Shown one piece after another: positions 34,366 through 59,966 of a stretch of 64,000 nt of DNA. How positions within the stretch are numbered: position 1 is the stretch's first letter; every line of letters starts with the position of its first letter. Under the pieces are notes generated by a model that saw only the letters and a list, made by a program, of their open reading frames with translations, made no database searches and had not been told where the DNA came from. The stretch is from positions 1,179,917 to 1,243,916 of the forward strand of contig NW_022098091.1 in assembly GCF_002288925.2 (NCBI RefSeq), read 5' to 3'. A program made the position numbers and the translations under genes. This DNA is from Delphinapterus leucas (lineage: Eukaryota > Chordata > Mammalia > Artiodactyla > Monodontidae).

Positions 34366-35110
34366 AGTCCCAGAGTAATCACTACAGGTGTGTGTTGGGT
34401 TAAAGGGTAGACGTGGTTAATGAAGGCAACTCCTAGAAAGTGGCTGTCATGGAATTTTGTGCCGACCTTGCCCTTTCTGAGGAGAGAAGGCCAAGTGTCC
34501 TGAAGGCAAGGAGAAGATAACCATCACCTCCCAAGGGCTCAACTCATTGTTCTTCCTGTTCCTTTTTCTTGGCATTCATCTGAGATTTTTCAAGTCTTTA
34601 AAGAAGTACTTGTTAAAAACAACTTTGGAAATGAAGAAGATGAGCAATGTCAACATTTTTATCCTGGAGGATAGTGGAAGGGACCAAGCCAGATGCTGCT
34701 AGCTACACAGTTCAGTCTTAAGGTTCAAGAGATTTATGGTCTCCCCACCTTCAGGTACCTTTGTAGAAAGACACAAGACCAAACAATATTTTTTTTTCTA
34801 GTTTTGTTTTTCTGTACTAAAAATATCCAGTGGGTGCTGGGATTGAATGGGGAGGAGAGGTTGAGATGCTGACACCTCCTCTTGTGGATGAAGTGGCCGT
34901 TACCTCCGATTTCTGTTTATCTGGGTAAGGAAATGAAATAGAGAAAAGGGAAAATATAACCACATCCATATTCTTTTCCCCTCCTTGCCTCATCTCCCTC
35001 TCCCCACAAACCCTCATTCCCTTAACACTGCTGCCCACTATTTATGCTTTTTTATATTGAATAATGGTATTAGACACAATAAGGAGAAAGACAAAACCAG
35101 AAACTGACAG
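34366..35110. other. Intergenic gap between convergent CDC42SE1 and MENT
   Basis: About 750 bases of unique sequence between the two inferred 3' ends. No gene or clear repeat was seen. Confidence 0.55.
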
Positions 35111-35820
35111 AATGACCAAGTATACATTTTATTGTCCTTCTCCTTTCCCCAAAGGTCCTGTCATCCTGAGACCTTAAGAATATTTTATCAGGTCGATCAG
35201 GAACTTTGGTAGCTCTTTCGGTAAAGTAGAGGACAGTCCTTCCCTGAGAATTCTTAAGTTTCTGGGAATAATCCCAGGAGGACAGTTCTTTGGGTTAGTA
35301 GTGGTTAAGATCATCGGCACTAGTGTCAAACAAACCTGGTTTAAATCCTGCTGTGACTCCCCTACTTTGTAAACCCCCTGTTTCTTTATCTGTAAAGTGG
35401 GAATAATAATACCATATTATTGTTGTGAGGACTGATCCAGGTAGAGTGCACATAAAGACCTCAGATATTGGCAGCTGTTACTGTTCAGCTGCGTTAATAA
35501 GCTGAAAACTACGAAATCTTCCACATCCATCAACTATCTCCACATCAAGAGTTCTTTATGTATCTACAATCTTAACAGTTTGGTCAATAATCATCTAATG
35601 ACCTACATGTTGCCTAATAGCCAAACAGCAGTTGCTCAAGAAATGATAGGTGGAATCAATGGCTAACAACAATGTGAATAACCAATGCATTTTATGAATC
35701 AATAACCAAACATAAGCAATAGTTCACGCAGACACACTGGCTGGCTTAGCAACAGGGTTCTGGATATCAGGACTTTTCAGATGCCTTAACAAAGATGCTG
35801 GCTCATCACTAAACACTTAC
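35110..35820 (-). other. MENT: MENT intron and unresolved terminal exon/3' UTR
   Basis: A minus-strand poly(A) signal AATAAA at 35128-35133 puts the transcript end near 35110. A MIR occupies about 35300-35485. The small second coding exon must lie here, but no acceptor gave a convincing match to the human tail. Confidence 0.5.
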
Positions 35821-36819
35821 TGGTTGCATCTCTGTGAACACTGTAGACAGGCTGTTCCAAATATCTTCCAGCCCAGTCCTGACCCTTTTCCAAAAAGCAA
35901 GGGCTGGGTTGGGCCTGAGACTGGGGATGAAGGGGGTGGGTCTGAGTCGGCTGACTAGTAGGGGAAGAGGAGTAGTGGTGGTGGCCCTGGTGGTGGTCTG
36001 AGTGGTGCAGCTGGTGTCAGGACAGAGACCTGCATCGAGGGGGCACTCCTCCCGCTCGCGGTTGCAGGGGCATTGGTGGTAGGTGCAAGGCCGGTGCTCA
36101 GTGTGGGGTTGGCTCAGCGCCCCAACTCGCAGGCGCCCCGAAAGGCCACGCGGTTTCCCGGCCCAGGTCCGGCTCATGGTGCCGGACTTGCAGTGGCAGT
36201 GCCACGGGCCCCAGGGCATTGGCACCAGTCGCAGATCCTCGGGAGCTGGCATGGCTGTGGGCAAGGGCGGTGGCCACTGGTTTGGGGTGGACCGTGCTGT
36301 TGACCACTGGTTCAGGGTAGTGTCGGAGAGCAGCTGGTCCACATTAGCCTTCCAGGTGGAGGGCCGCTGGCTTGAACTCATCCTGATTTCGGAATCCTGG
36401 TCATTCGCTGTAAACCCTGGGCTAGGCCCCCCAGGTGTACTGGAAGTCGTATTACGAGTCTCCAACTCGGTGTTATTCTTTCTAGCGTAAATCACAGCCC
36501 TCTCTTCCAAAGACCCATCCTCCTTCGCCGACAATCGCGACCTGCTACCTGTGGACACCGTGGAGGCCAAGAGCTCGGCAGCGGCCGGGCCTGCCAGGCT
36601 GTCGGCCACGGCCACGACGTCATCCTCATCCTCCATGTTACCCTCATCTTCTGGGAAACAACGCTCCGGGTGCTCCGGGCGGTGGTCCGGTAGCTGCGGG
36701 TCATAGGGCCCCCGAAGCGGAAACTGTCCCGCGGTCGAAGTCAGGCCTTCGACCCCCGCCGCCCGGGGCCCCAGACTCAGCAGCAGGGCCCAGAGCAGCG
36801 CGCCAGCAGCGGGGACCAT
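35821..36819 (-). CDS. MENT: MENT (C1orf56), main coding exon, 333 codons
   Basis: MENT (methylated in normal thymocytes) has a signal peptide and is linked to proliferation; its biochemical role is unknown. The chosen start at 36817-36819 gives MVPAAGALLWALLLSLGPRAAG, a signal peptide; an in-frame ATG 19 codons upstream would bury it. The Ser/Thr/Pro-rich middle contains PMPWGPWHCHCKSGTMSR. A Cys-rich block (CTYHQCPCNREREECPLD) near residue 250 follows. The conserved tail ALAFWKRVRTGLEDIWNS leads to a donor CAACCA/GTAAGT at 35821/35820. The open frame runs on for VSV and a stop, but that is intron. Human MENT ends with a few residues from a second exon, which I could not place. Residues about 28-56 appear re-framed relative to human. 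Confidence 0.9.
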
Positions 36820-37130
36820 GGGGCTGGGCGGTGTGGGGCTGGGAGGGAGGCTAGTGAGGAAGGCCGGGGCTCCCACCTTCTCTCCCTCCCTTCGGCTCTC
36901 GACCCACCGGGTCGTTAGAACCTAGGCCCTTGGGGGAGGGGAGGGGGGCTCTGACGCGCGCGCCACGCCCCTCCCCCAGGCCCTCTCCCCGCGGGTCAGC
37001 TCCGGCAGGCCCAGGGGCTCAGCTGAAAATCCCAGGGAAACTCTGCAGCAAGAACTCCTGTGCCAGAACGGACAGACGGATTGTGATGTAAGGGGTTGAG
37101 GAAAGAGTAGTTCACTTCCTCCGCGCGGCG
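36820..37130 (-). promoter_or_regulatory. MENT: MENT promoter / 5' UTR
   Basis: A GC- and CpG-rich block upstream of the MENT ATG, containing CGCGCGCC near 36957-36964. An ETS-type core (CACTTCCTCC, near 37110) lies between it and the BNIPL poly(A) signal. All 5' sequence for MENT must fit in about 330 bases. Confidence 0.55.
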
Positions 37131-37699
37131 CTTGAATCTCTCATCGCAGTTTATTAATCGCTACAGATCTGAATTTACGAAAGAGGACAAAACACACGTT
37201 TTGAAAATGCCCCTCCCCAGGCTCACAGGCAGCAGACGTGACTACTGAAGGAAAGAGGGAAACAGAATGGCTCTTCAACATTTAGGGCACTGACTCCTGG
37301 CTCCCAGCAGGAGCCCTGCCCTCCCCATCCACCCCGTCACGTTCACAGACTGCTAGAATACCCCAGGTGGAAAGGATCTCAGACTCAAAGAGAGGAGGTT
37401 ATTTGCCCAAGGTTCTACAGCTAAAGCAGCACAGCTTTGCACTTTCCTATATAAAATGCCACAACATGCACCCCTCCAGCTGAAATGAAAGTCACCCAGC
37501 ACATCAGGCTCTGGACCTCAGAGCCCTGCTTTGAAGTCAGGGTCATGGAAGGAACGACATCCCATTGAGATGTTTAGATCCAGTGGTACTGGGATTGAGG
37601 ATGAGATGATTTACAAAACAGCTCAGATGTTTCAGTGTTTAGGGTGTAAGCAGATCAATATCTTTGCTTGGTTCTTAAGCTCATTATTCCAGTCCTATG
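37130..37699 (-). other. BNIPL: BNIPL 3' UTR
   Basis: It runs from the TAG at 37700-37702 to a poly(A) signal AATAAA at 37150-37155, with the end near 37130. A MIR-like fragment (GAGGTTATTTGCCCAAGGTT) lies near 37395-37440. Confidence 0.65.
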
Positions 37700-40600
37700 C
37701 TAGGTCCCTCCTGAGCCATGGAGATCCTGGTCCAGCCTAGGAGAAAGAGAGGGAAAAAAAGTGGTACAGGAGCAGACTGGGTTTTACTCAGGGGTTTAGG
37801 GAGAGAAGCCAGGTGAACTGGAAGAGGTAGATTAGATGCTTGGGTCAGTCATCATGTAGGATCCTTTGCTCTCTAGCAATACTCCCCCACTGGATATTCT
37901 CTCCTATTCACTGCCAACATATCCCTTCTTAATTTCTAGGGCTGGTCTGAATTTCCTCTAAATTCTGTGCTGTGATTACTCCTTTATTCCTTGATGCACT
38001 TATAGGATTAATTTTTTTCATTTGTTCTTGTTGGGTACAGTAGTGTCCTACATGTATGGAGTCTTCCAAGATACAGTGAAGCCTCTGAAAGCAGAGCCTC
38101 TGTCTTTTAGTTCCTTTGTTCCAACAAGGCATTAAGAAAGTGGGAGTTGGCTCTTACACATCCCATCCCAAACTTTTATCCTTAAGCCAGGACTCACCGT
38201 CTGACAGCTTCTGGAATGTGGACCTGATCCATGGAGATGAGTTGGGCCAGCTCTCCAAGGCTGTTCAGAAAACGGATCTTCCGTGTGAACTTGGAACTAA
38301 AAAGAGAGGATCAACCAAGTGTGTTTTATACGGGGAAGTGGGCTCCTGGAGATCCTTACAAAGAGAAACATAATAAGTAGAAAGTGGTTAAGGCTAGAAA
38401 GAGTCAGGGTGGGACAAGAAGTTCTTAATCTTGATTGTGAAAATGGGGAGAGTGGAAACGGGGTCTTTGCCCCCCAAGCTAGTACCTGATGAAGGGCCGA
38501 AGCAGTGCCAGGAATGCCTTCACGTACCACGTAGCATGGACAACCACCAGGGCAGTCAGGTTTTTCCGGAGCCTGAAGAAGAACATGAGCCCATTCAACT
38601 CTCCTTCCACCTTCATGCCTGAAGATCAGGTGGAGCTACCTTCTGTACTTTAACTTCCTTCTCTTCTTCTCTAATTTCTAGATTTCTCTGATAGTTGGGT
38701 CGAATCCCCATTCCTTTAACTGCAATCTCAGCTCCATCCATCTTGCTTAGCCTCCTCATTTTTAGGAAACTCTCCTCTTGGAACACCTTAGCCTGGCCTT
38801 CTCTACCCCACTTCTTTCCTGTGCCCTACACTCCCATAGTTCCTTTTGTACATTCCTCCATCCCTCCATGACCAGGTGAAGACCAGTGAGGAGAAAAAAA
38901 AAAGGAACAAGAAGAGAAAAGTGAGCAAATGGAAAACGGAGGGAAGAAAGGAAACAAGAAAAGGGATATCAAGGAAAAAAGGCATAAGGGTCAGGGATGA
39001 AGGCAGACAAGAGAAGAAGACAATGGAGATGTGAAAAGTGAAATAAACGGCAAGACTATGAGAAAAGGAAGGGCTGCCTTCCATGTGCCAGGCAATGCGC
39101 CATGTTGATTTATTTGATTCAAATACTCAGTGGCAAAGGTATTATCATTGACATTTTACAGAGAAGGAAACTGAGTCCCAGAAAGTTAAGTGACTTGTCC
39201 ACAGTCATAAAGGTAGTAAGTGATAAAGGCAAGATTTGAAACTAGATTTCCATGACTCCAAGAGAGGACAGAAGATAGGAGAGGCTTGGAAAAGGGTATA
39301 GAGGGACAAAGAAAAGTGGAAGGGGGAGTTCCCTGAGTGGCCAAGTGGTTAGGATTCCAGACTTTCACTGACAGGGCCCAGGTTCAATCCCTGGTCGGGG
39401 AACTGAGATCCTGCAAGCCATGTGGTGCGGTAAAAAAAAAGTGGAAGAGATTGAATGGAAGAAAGGATGGAAAGATGGAAAAGAAAAAGATAAGATAGAG
39501 CGTGGTAGCCCTCTTGTCCTAGAGGCTCACCGCCGATCCAGGGTGCGGTAACACTGGCGTATCCAGCTCAGAGGTGGAACTTGGGCCCTACTTGTGCCTC
39601 CACTCAGGTAAACAAGCAGATAATTTTCAGCTATCAGCAGCTCCAGAGTACCCACCATATACCTGGGGAGATGAAACTGTCAGGGAAGGTATGCGTTTGG
39701 GGTTGTGCGGAGAGAGAGGCACATTACTGTAGACTCTACAATCAGTTACTGATCAGAGAAGGGGTTCTTTTTAATGTTTCCCTCTCTAACATCCACTCTG
39801 GAGCACTTTAAGCCTTCCACCTCACCTAAACAAGTGTTCCATGACATAGGTGTAGTCGGGGATGCTGCTTCTGGGTAGATAACAGGAAGCAAAGAGGATG
39901 ACAACACTGAGGCCATCACCATGGTAGCCTGAGGAGGAGAAGGGGAAAACTCATTCAGTCATTGATGGACAGTACATCTGTTTAGGTTGAGAGACTCTGA
40001 GGGTCTCTAGAAGTTGCAGGAAGGATTCTGAACCCATGACTGAATTTCCAGCTTCGGCATTTTACTTAAGAAGTCACAGTTCTTACCCCTCCATTACCTC
40101 CATGAGATAGGACTTTCTTATAGGGCTCAATGACGGTCATGTCCACTCGCTGCTCCCGCTGTCCTGTTCGGAATACCCTCCAGCGATGACCATCTTCTCC
40201 AGCCACATCCCACATACAATCCTGGCCCAGCCTTTCAGCTGCCTCACTGGCCCCCAGGCCCTCTGCCTGGGGCAGCTCATCTAAAAAAGAGGGATGGGGA
40301 AGGATCAACAAGGCAGAATACATACCTTTAGTATCTTGTAAGTTCCTCAGCTTCTTAGAGTTTATTACCTCAACATCTAATTCCTCATTTTTTACCCATG
40401 ACTCTAGCCCTAGTTTGTCCAGTCAACTCAACCCCTTGCTGGTTTCTTTCCTGTGACTCATTATCTTCACTTTTTCACTAGACAATGGCCTGGAGGTAAC
40501 CTTACACTATGGTAGGTTGACGGCCCCTGCCTTTTTCCAGATTCTTTCTGCCCATGCTTTTCCTTCCTTGGGTGAGCTCATTTATTCCCATGTATTCAAT

Positions 40601-43600
40601 TACTGCCAGTAAGGCGACGATTCCTTTCTAACCCAGACTTCTCTCCTACCACCAGACCCATATCCCTAAATGCCTAGAGTGGACATAACTACTTTGTGTT
40701 TCTCTGTCATCTCCAAGTCACCAGACTCCAAGTGCAACTCAAACTCATTCTCTTCCTCCTCTCTCTCATATTCTTTCTTGATGAATGACACCATCCATCT
40801 AGTTGCCTGAGAGAAAAAACCCTTTGTCATCCGAGACCCTTTCTTCTCTACCAGCCGTCAAGCCAACAGGACCCCAGGTCCTCCTCCATCTATCTCCATT
40901 ATATCCTCCTTCTATCATTCTTTCCACTATTAGTGTCCCAGTGCAGGTTCTGAGCCTTTCTCATCTGGCCTTAGTACTAACCTCCTAACTCGTCTCCCTG
41001 CCTCTTGTCTGTTTTCCTCCATTCTACCCTTTACAGCACTGCTAGAGCAAGCTTTCTTTTCTTCTCTCCCTTTTTCACTCAAATGGCAATATACATAAAA
41101 TACAATATACTATACTCACTGATTTTGCATGATCTTTCCATAGCAATAAAAAGAACTGCTTCATCTTAAAAAATAGTGCCTAGTATTTAGTATTCCATGG
41201 TATGGATGTACTGTAATATTGTAGAACTAACATCCTATTTATGGACCTTTAGGTTGTTTTCAATCTTTTGAAAGCCATCAAATCTGATGTTAGTCCCTTG
41301 ATTAAAACCATTCAAGGGACTCCCCATTGCCTACAGGATAAAATCTAAACTCAGTGTGGCAGCAAGGACCTCCATGATTTGTCCCTTGCCTACTTAACAC
41401 AGTCTTTTTTCATTCTCTCTTCACCTCCCAGCCACAGAATATATATTATATTCTGTGATATAATAATATATATTTTGGTTTTGTTCCTGGCTTCTAAAAC
41501 AGCTCCTGATGATAAAGGTAAAAGAGGTATCTTTTCCTATTCATAACAAGCCCCTTTCAACCACAGAAGTTTATGTTAATGAGGTGACTTTGGAAAACTT
41601 CTGTGGATGGGTGGCTGGTTGCCAGGCCAACCAACCACATGATTAGAGGTTTGGAACTTTTACCCTCTGACCTCTGAGGAGGGGAGAGAGACTGGAGGTT
41701 GTGCTAAATCACTAATGGTCAGTGATTTAATCAATCATACTTACATATGAAGCCTCCATAAAAAAACCCTAACTGAAGGGGTTCTGAGAGGTTCTGGGTT
41801 GGTGAACACATGGAGGTGCTGGGAGGGTGGTGCACCCACGGAGCTCCACACCCCCTTTCACATAACTTGTCCACACCCCCTTTCACATAACTTGTCCTAT
41901 GTATTGCTTCCTTCTGGCTGTTCCTGATCTGTATCCTCTCATAATAAACTTGTAATCTAATAAGTAAACTGTTTTCCCAAGTTCTGTGAGCTGTTTTAGC
42001 AAATTATCAAACCTGAGGAGGGGGTGGCATGCACCTCTGATTTATCGCCTGTCGGTCAGATGCACAGGTGACAACCTGGACGTGTGATTGGTGTCTGAAG
42101 TCTGGGGCAGTCTTGTGGGTGAGCCCTTAACCTGTGGTGTCTGTGCTAACTCCAGTTAAGTGTCGTGACTGAATTGTAGGACACCCAATTTGTGTCTGGA
42201 GAGTTGGAGAACTGGTTGGTGTGGGGAAAACCCATACATTTGGTGTCAAAAGTGCTGTGAGTAGAGAAGAAACAAAGTTTTCCTTAATACCTAAATAGTC
42301 ATACTTAATACTCTGAATTCCCCACCATGCCATGCTACTGCCCAATTTGCTTCTTCCACCTAGAATGTCTCTCCAACTACCTGATAAGCTCAGAATGGCA
42401 TCCTCTGTGAAGTCTTTCTTAACACCTCTCAGGTGGAACTGACCTTTGCCTTCTCCCTGCTTACACTGTACCCTATACACATGTAGATCATAACCTTTAA
42501 CTGCACTTATTTGTACATATGTTTATTTCATACTAAACAGAGAATTCCCTGAGGGTAGGGATTATCTTATTCATCTTTATAACCCAGTTCTAGCTCAATG
42601 ATAGCAATATAACAGTTATTCAATAAAACTGCCCTCAATAAATGAAGTACCCCCTTCTCCCCCTATACTGACTACTCTCACATTGGACCAATAAGCTCTA
42701 CCTTTCCATTCTGATGAAATTTTGCTGGTCTTACCTCTTGGTCCCCACCTTATTAGTTCTAACTTCCGTCCCATTAAATCCATCCTGAGCTTTTTTAACA
42801 CTGGCCTCTACTTCTACCAGCTCAGTCTTCAGCTTTCTTTCCCACCTTCCCATTCAAATTCATGTCCACTGTCCAGCTGCTTCGAGTCTGAAGGTGTCTC
42901 CAACTCTTCTACCTCCAGGTCAGAACTGCCATCAGGAGAGGAAGGTACAGAGTGGGTGGGAGAGGCTCCGTTATCTCCAGGCCCCTTAGTCAGATTCAGT
43001 CGCAACTCTTGGGCACAAAGACGCTTACGCATGGGGCGCTGGCCACACAGGGCTAAAGTGCTGGGGGTTCCTGGGGTTGGAGGAGGGGAAAAAAAAGAAG
43101 AGAAAGATGGGTTTGTGTTGGTGGGGGATGTTAGAATTCCTGTCTATGTAAGTGACAATATGGGGTGAATTCTAAAGAAGGACTAACACGGGACATTTGG
43201 GAAGTAGAACCACAAGGGACAGGGTGGCATAACCCTTCCCTGGACTAGAATCAGGGAGGCCTGGGTTCTAATTTACCTACCTGCCTGTGAGTCTCTTTCA
43301 GGATTATGAGGATCTCCAGAAGGGTCAGCCTCTTCAGGAAGCAATCTAGAGGGGAAAAGATGAAAAGGGGGAAGAAATATAGGCTAAAGGCATTAAGCCG
43401 GTATCAACTTATCAATTCCGTGTCCCCGCCATGATATCACCTCTTCTTTCTTTTCTCCACCTCTTTCCTTCAAGTCCCAATTTACCATCGCTGCCTTCCA
43501 TTTGTGACCAGCCCTCCCTTTTCCCAGCCTCGCTCATACTTCCTCACCTAGGGAATTCTTCATCCTGCCAGTCTTCCTTCAGCTCCAGTTCCCCAAGTCT

Positions 43601-44487
43601 CAAGGATGCTCCTAGTACTGCTGTTTCTGCATTCTCCCTGACCCTATAGTCTCCCGAAAAAAAGATTATTATGAGACAAACTAGGCAGTGTCTTACGGGG
43701 AACTGGAATGAAGAGCAGTAATGAAGGTACAGAGCAGAGGGCAGGCCTTAAAAAGAAGTCAGATCTCTGGTCTCCTAGATGCTTCTACCACCTTCACCAC
43801 TTGTTAGAAAGCCATCACCCCTACTGTTGGGTTTAGGAGCAGAGGAGGCATGGAAGGTAAAGCTAATTATTTTTACCTGTTGGCAGTTGCTCCACCTGCA
43901 CAGTAGGGGTGAGAGGTTTTTCACATTACAATTGGCTGGAGCCCGACAGACCTGCCCAGCTGTCACTGGGCAAAGTTGGGGAAGATGTCACCTAGTCAGG
44001 CCTGCCTTTCCTCCACCACACTAGGGAGTGGTGAGGAGAAAGCACGGTGGAGGGGTAGGGGAAGAAGGTAAGGAGGAAGAGGGATTTGCTGGGAAGGAGA
44101 GCCTGGACCTTAACTTAGTTCTGGGTCAGCTTTCCTGATGGCCATTCTGGAGGGTGGGTATTAGAAACCAGAAAACGGGGCAGATTTATCAAGAACAAAA
44201 CATAGAAACTTCCTTTAAAAAAAAAAAAAGCAATAGGGAATTATCCTGGAATCCCTCGTTCCCTAATTCCCATACCTTAATGATATTTCCTACCTAAAGC
44301 CACCTCCATCCCTTCTCTGCAAATTAATTCTCTTATCTCCTCTAGGAACCCAAGATTTGACTTGGAAAGAGCTGGATGGTGGGAAAGTCCCTTAAGACTA
44401 GTCACTCCTTGCTTCCAATCAAGTTAGCCAGAGTCTTCCTTACCAGAGATCCAATGTCTTTTCTCCTGCCTCTTGTATAGTTCCCAT
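37700..44487 (-). CDS. BNIPL: BNIPL, BNIP2-like BCH-domain protein, complete, 356 residues
   Basis: A pro-apoptotic scaffold related to BNIP2 that binds BCL2 and CDC42/RhoGAP partners through its BCH (CRAL-TRIO-like) domain. Coding exons: 44444-44487, 43548-43643, 43281-43345, 42846-43070, 40098-40280, 39826-39928, 39531-39662, 38486-38572, 38198-38296, 37700-37736. All junctions are AG/GT and in phase, and the total of 1071 nt gives 356 residues plus TAG. It begins [15 protein letters not shown]. The acidic N-terminal half includes RPMRKRL and [20 protein letters not shown]. The BCH domain runs from about residue 165 ([15 protein letters not shown]) to the C-terminus, with [19 protein letters not shown] and [20 protein letters not shown]. 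It ends DLHGSGGT. Human is 357 residues as I recall. No breaks were seen. Confidence 0.97.
38573..39530 (-). other. BNIPL: BNIPL intron 7 with MIR and SINE
   Basis: A purine-rich stretch at 38880-39010. A MIR at about 39080-39250 (GGAAACTGAGTCCCAGAAAG). A short CHR SINE at 39326-39440. Confidence 0.65.
39326..39440 (+). mobile_element. CHR-type SINE (short form)
   Basis: GGGAGTTCCCTGAGTGGCCA head, GGTTCAATCCCTGGTCGGGG B-box region, short poly-A tail. Flanked by AAAGTGGAAG duplications. Confidence 0.9.
41485..42260 (+). mobile_element. Solo LTR-like sequence of an old endogenous retrovirus
   Basis: About 780 bases with LTR character: TCTCATAATAAACTTG (poly(A) signal) mid-way, followed by a GT-rich stretch and TGGTGTGGGGAAAACCC near the end, as in ERV1-type LTRs. 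No retroviral coding sequence flanks it. The family was not resolved. Confidence 0.5.
41846..41895. repeat. 25-bp exact tandem duplication inside the LTR
   Basis: Two abutting identical 25-base units (starting CCACACCCCCTTTCACATAA) at 41846-41870 and 41871-41895. Confidence 0.92.
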
Positions 44488-45140
44488 CTTCAGAAGTCTT
44501 CCTGTCGCCTTTAAACACTTGGAGTTGTCGGGGAGCCGGATGTCTCAACTCCCCAACACTTCTGTATCCCCTTTTTCTCTGTCTCAGCTGTTGTTGCTCT
44601 TGCCTCCAAGGAGGAGGGAAGGGTGGAAGGGAGGTAAGTAACCTCACCTTCAAACAGGTTTTGCCACCTCCCTTCCGAAGAAGCAGGTTTGCACAAAAGA
44701 GAAACCATGCCTATTGGGGCGGGTTCTGGGGAGGAGACTACGTATTCTAAAGTGGCTAGTCTTGGGTGAGTCAAAGAAGGCAATTTTCTAGGCTCCTTAA
44801 AACCTTCTGGAAGCTGCTTTAAAAAAAAGAAGAGGTAATGGTAGAAACCATTTTAGTTTTAAGACTATCGTGGGCCTACTTTTCAAGCATAAGCAGAATC
44901 AAGGACACAGAAGTATGTTATGTTATGTGTAAGTATGTTACACTTAACTGGAAGAAACAAATTAAAGGAAAGGCTGAGGATGAGGGGAGACATAAGACTG
45001 TTGCTCCTTATTCCCAAAAAGAGTCAACAGAAGGAAGACAGTATGTACAGCAGAAAGAAGGGAAATGAATCTTGAGAAGGTTAAAACAATTATCAGAGGG
45101 AAAGGCCTGATTATAGTTGTAAAAAGAGACAATAAGGCCC
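44488..45140. other. BNIPL upstream region / BNIPL-PRUNE1 gap
   Basis: Only about 650 bases separate the BNIPL ATG from the inferred PRUNE1 3' end, so this must hold the BNIPL 5' UTR and promoter. No CpG island and no clear TATA box were seen. The start site is unknown. Confidence 0.45.
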
Positions 45141-46580
45141 CAAACAGGAAAAAAGTATTTAATACTTTAACAAAATGCAAAATAAAAGTACCCAAGTTAC
45201 AAAACATAAATTCCTTTGGTTCAGTAATCACGCCACTTTTTACCTTCCAATGGCTACAAACATCCCCTCAAAGTGAAGTCAGTTTCCCTCATATGAAGAC
45301 ATCATGCCAAAACCATCACATACCCCACTGTTCAGCAAAACTGTTGAAAACTTACAGGGAGCAGAGCTGTGGGGTAGGAAAAGGGGGAACAGGTTGGTCT
45401 GAAGAGAAAAGGGAGACTATACACATGCAGAACAAGTCAGTGGAAGGGAGCTCTTTGCTGGGTCACTATGGTATGAATCATACTCCTGTACATGCTACAT
45501 GAGGCTGAGTACCTTGGTACAATCACAAATAAACAGACAATTCAGTGACCCTGAGCACTCCCAGGGAAAAAGAAACAAACAAAAAACCAGAGAAGCAGAG
45601 GCAAGAAAGGACGGTGTGGCAACAGGCAGATCACAGAAACCAGGGAACATCAGTTTTGCAGACGGGGAAATGAGATCTAGAGGAGTGAGTGTCTGGACAA
45701 AAGACACACAGTTGATGGCAGTCGGTATGAACTCCGTGTTTCCTTCTACTATGCCCAAGGAGAAAATCAGATGGATAAGAAATCGACAGAGCCAGGGGTC
45801 TCATTGTAGTTCTACTGTCTTTTGCGAAGAGTGCCCATGAGGTCTTAAGGCTTTCCCAGGTGTCTCCTGAACTCTCAAGAACCAGGGGGGTCTTCTGGGT
45901 CTCTTCAGGGTCCCTGTGGCTCTGAGTCAGAGGGATCCAAAGAAACTGAGAGTCAGGCCAGCTGATCAGGACAGAAGATAATGGCCTCCAATCTGCTCCC
46001 AAACAATCCCGAAACAGTCACAATAAGCTCAGAGTAGAAATTTAGCAAACTGGGAATGAGACACCATCACCTAATTGGGGGCAGAAAGAGGAGTCATGGA
46101 GGTGAAAATCAACTAAAGGCTAAAAACTGGAAGAAGCTAAAAGTAGGTATTGTGTTCAATAAATACTTGAATTAATAAGAGAATAAATGAACACTGGAGA
46201 CAATGAATGTTTGGTTCCATAAGAAATACTGGTTCTGTTAAAAAGCCTGACTTAGGGCACTTTTGGGGTACACATTCTTTCTGTGCCACTCTGCTGGAAC
46301 TGTGTATGTTATCACATCATGACCCTGGCAAATGAAATAGAGGAGAGTCAGTGCAGATTTAAGGAGTTAAATTAAATAATAAAATTTGTTTGATTGGTAG
46401 AGATTGTGGGGAAAAGGGAGAATGCCAGCTCAGCTTTCTTTTACTTCTTTCTCCTCCTAGGTTTATGAGAACAGTATACCAGATCCTGGAACAATGAAGA
46501 CAAAATTGCTGAAACATCTCAAAACATGCATTCAGGGTGGTTCAAGCAACCTCTTTCACTTCCCCCTCCCCTCCCAACAG
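45140..46580 (-). other. PRUNE1: PRUNE1 3' UTR
   Basis: About 1.4 kb free of SINEs after the stop codon. No AATAAA was seen on the minus strand; the variant ATTAAA at 45158-45163 is the best poly(A) signal. The end point is tentative. Confidence 0.5.

Positions 46581-59966
<13,386 letters not shown>

Larger units (their letters stand above)
40281..42845 (-). other. BNIPL: BNIPL intron 4
   Basis: The largest BNIPL intron. It holds L2 relics (about 40700-41050, 41270-41430, 42270-42620) and a solo LTR-like sequence (41485-42260). An AT-rich near-palindrome lies at 41440-41475. No exon was seen. Confidence 0.6.

Noticed and set aside
36083..36490. 135-codon plus-strand ORF
   Set aside because: Antisense shadow of the MENT coding exon.
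41440..41475. AT-rich hairpin-like stretch
   Set aside because: Imperfect and explained by low-complexity TA repeats, unlike the perfect palindrome at 25392.
42722..43168. 148-codon plus-strand ORF
   Set aside because: Shadow of BNIPL exon 4 on the opposite strand.
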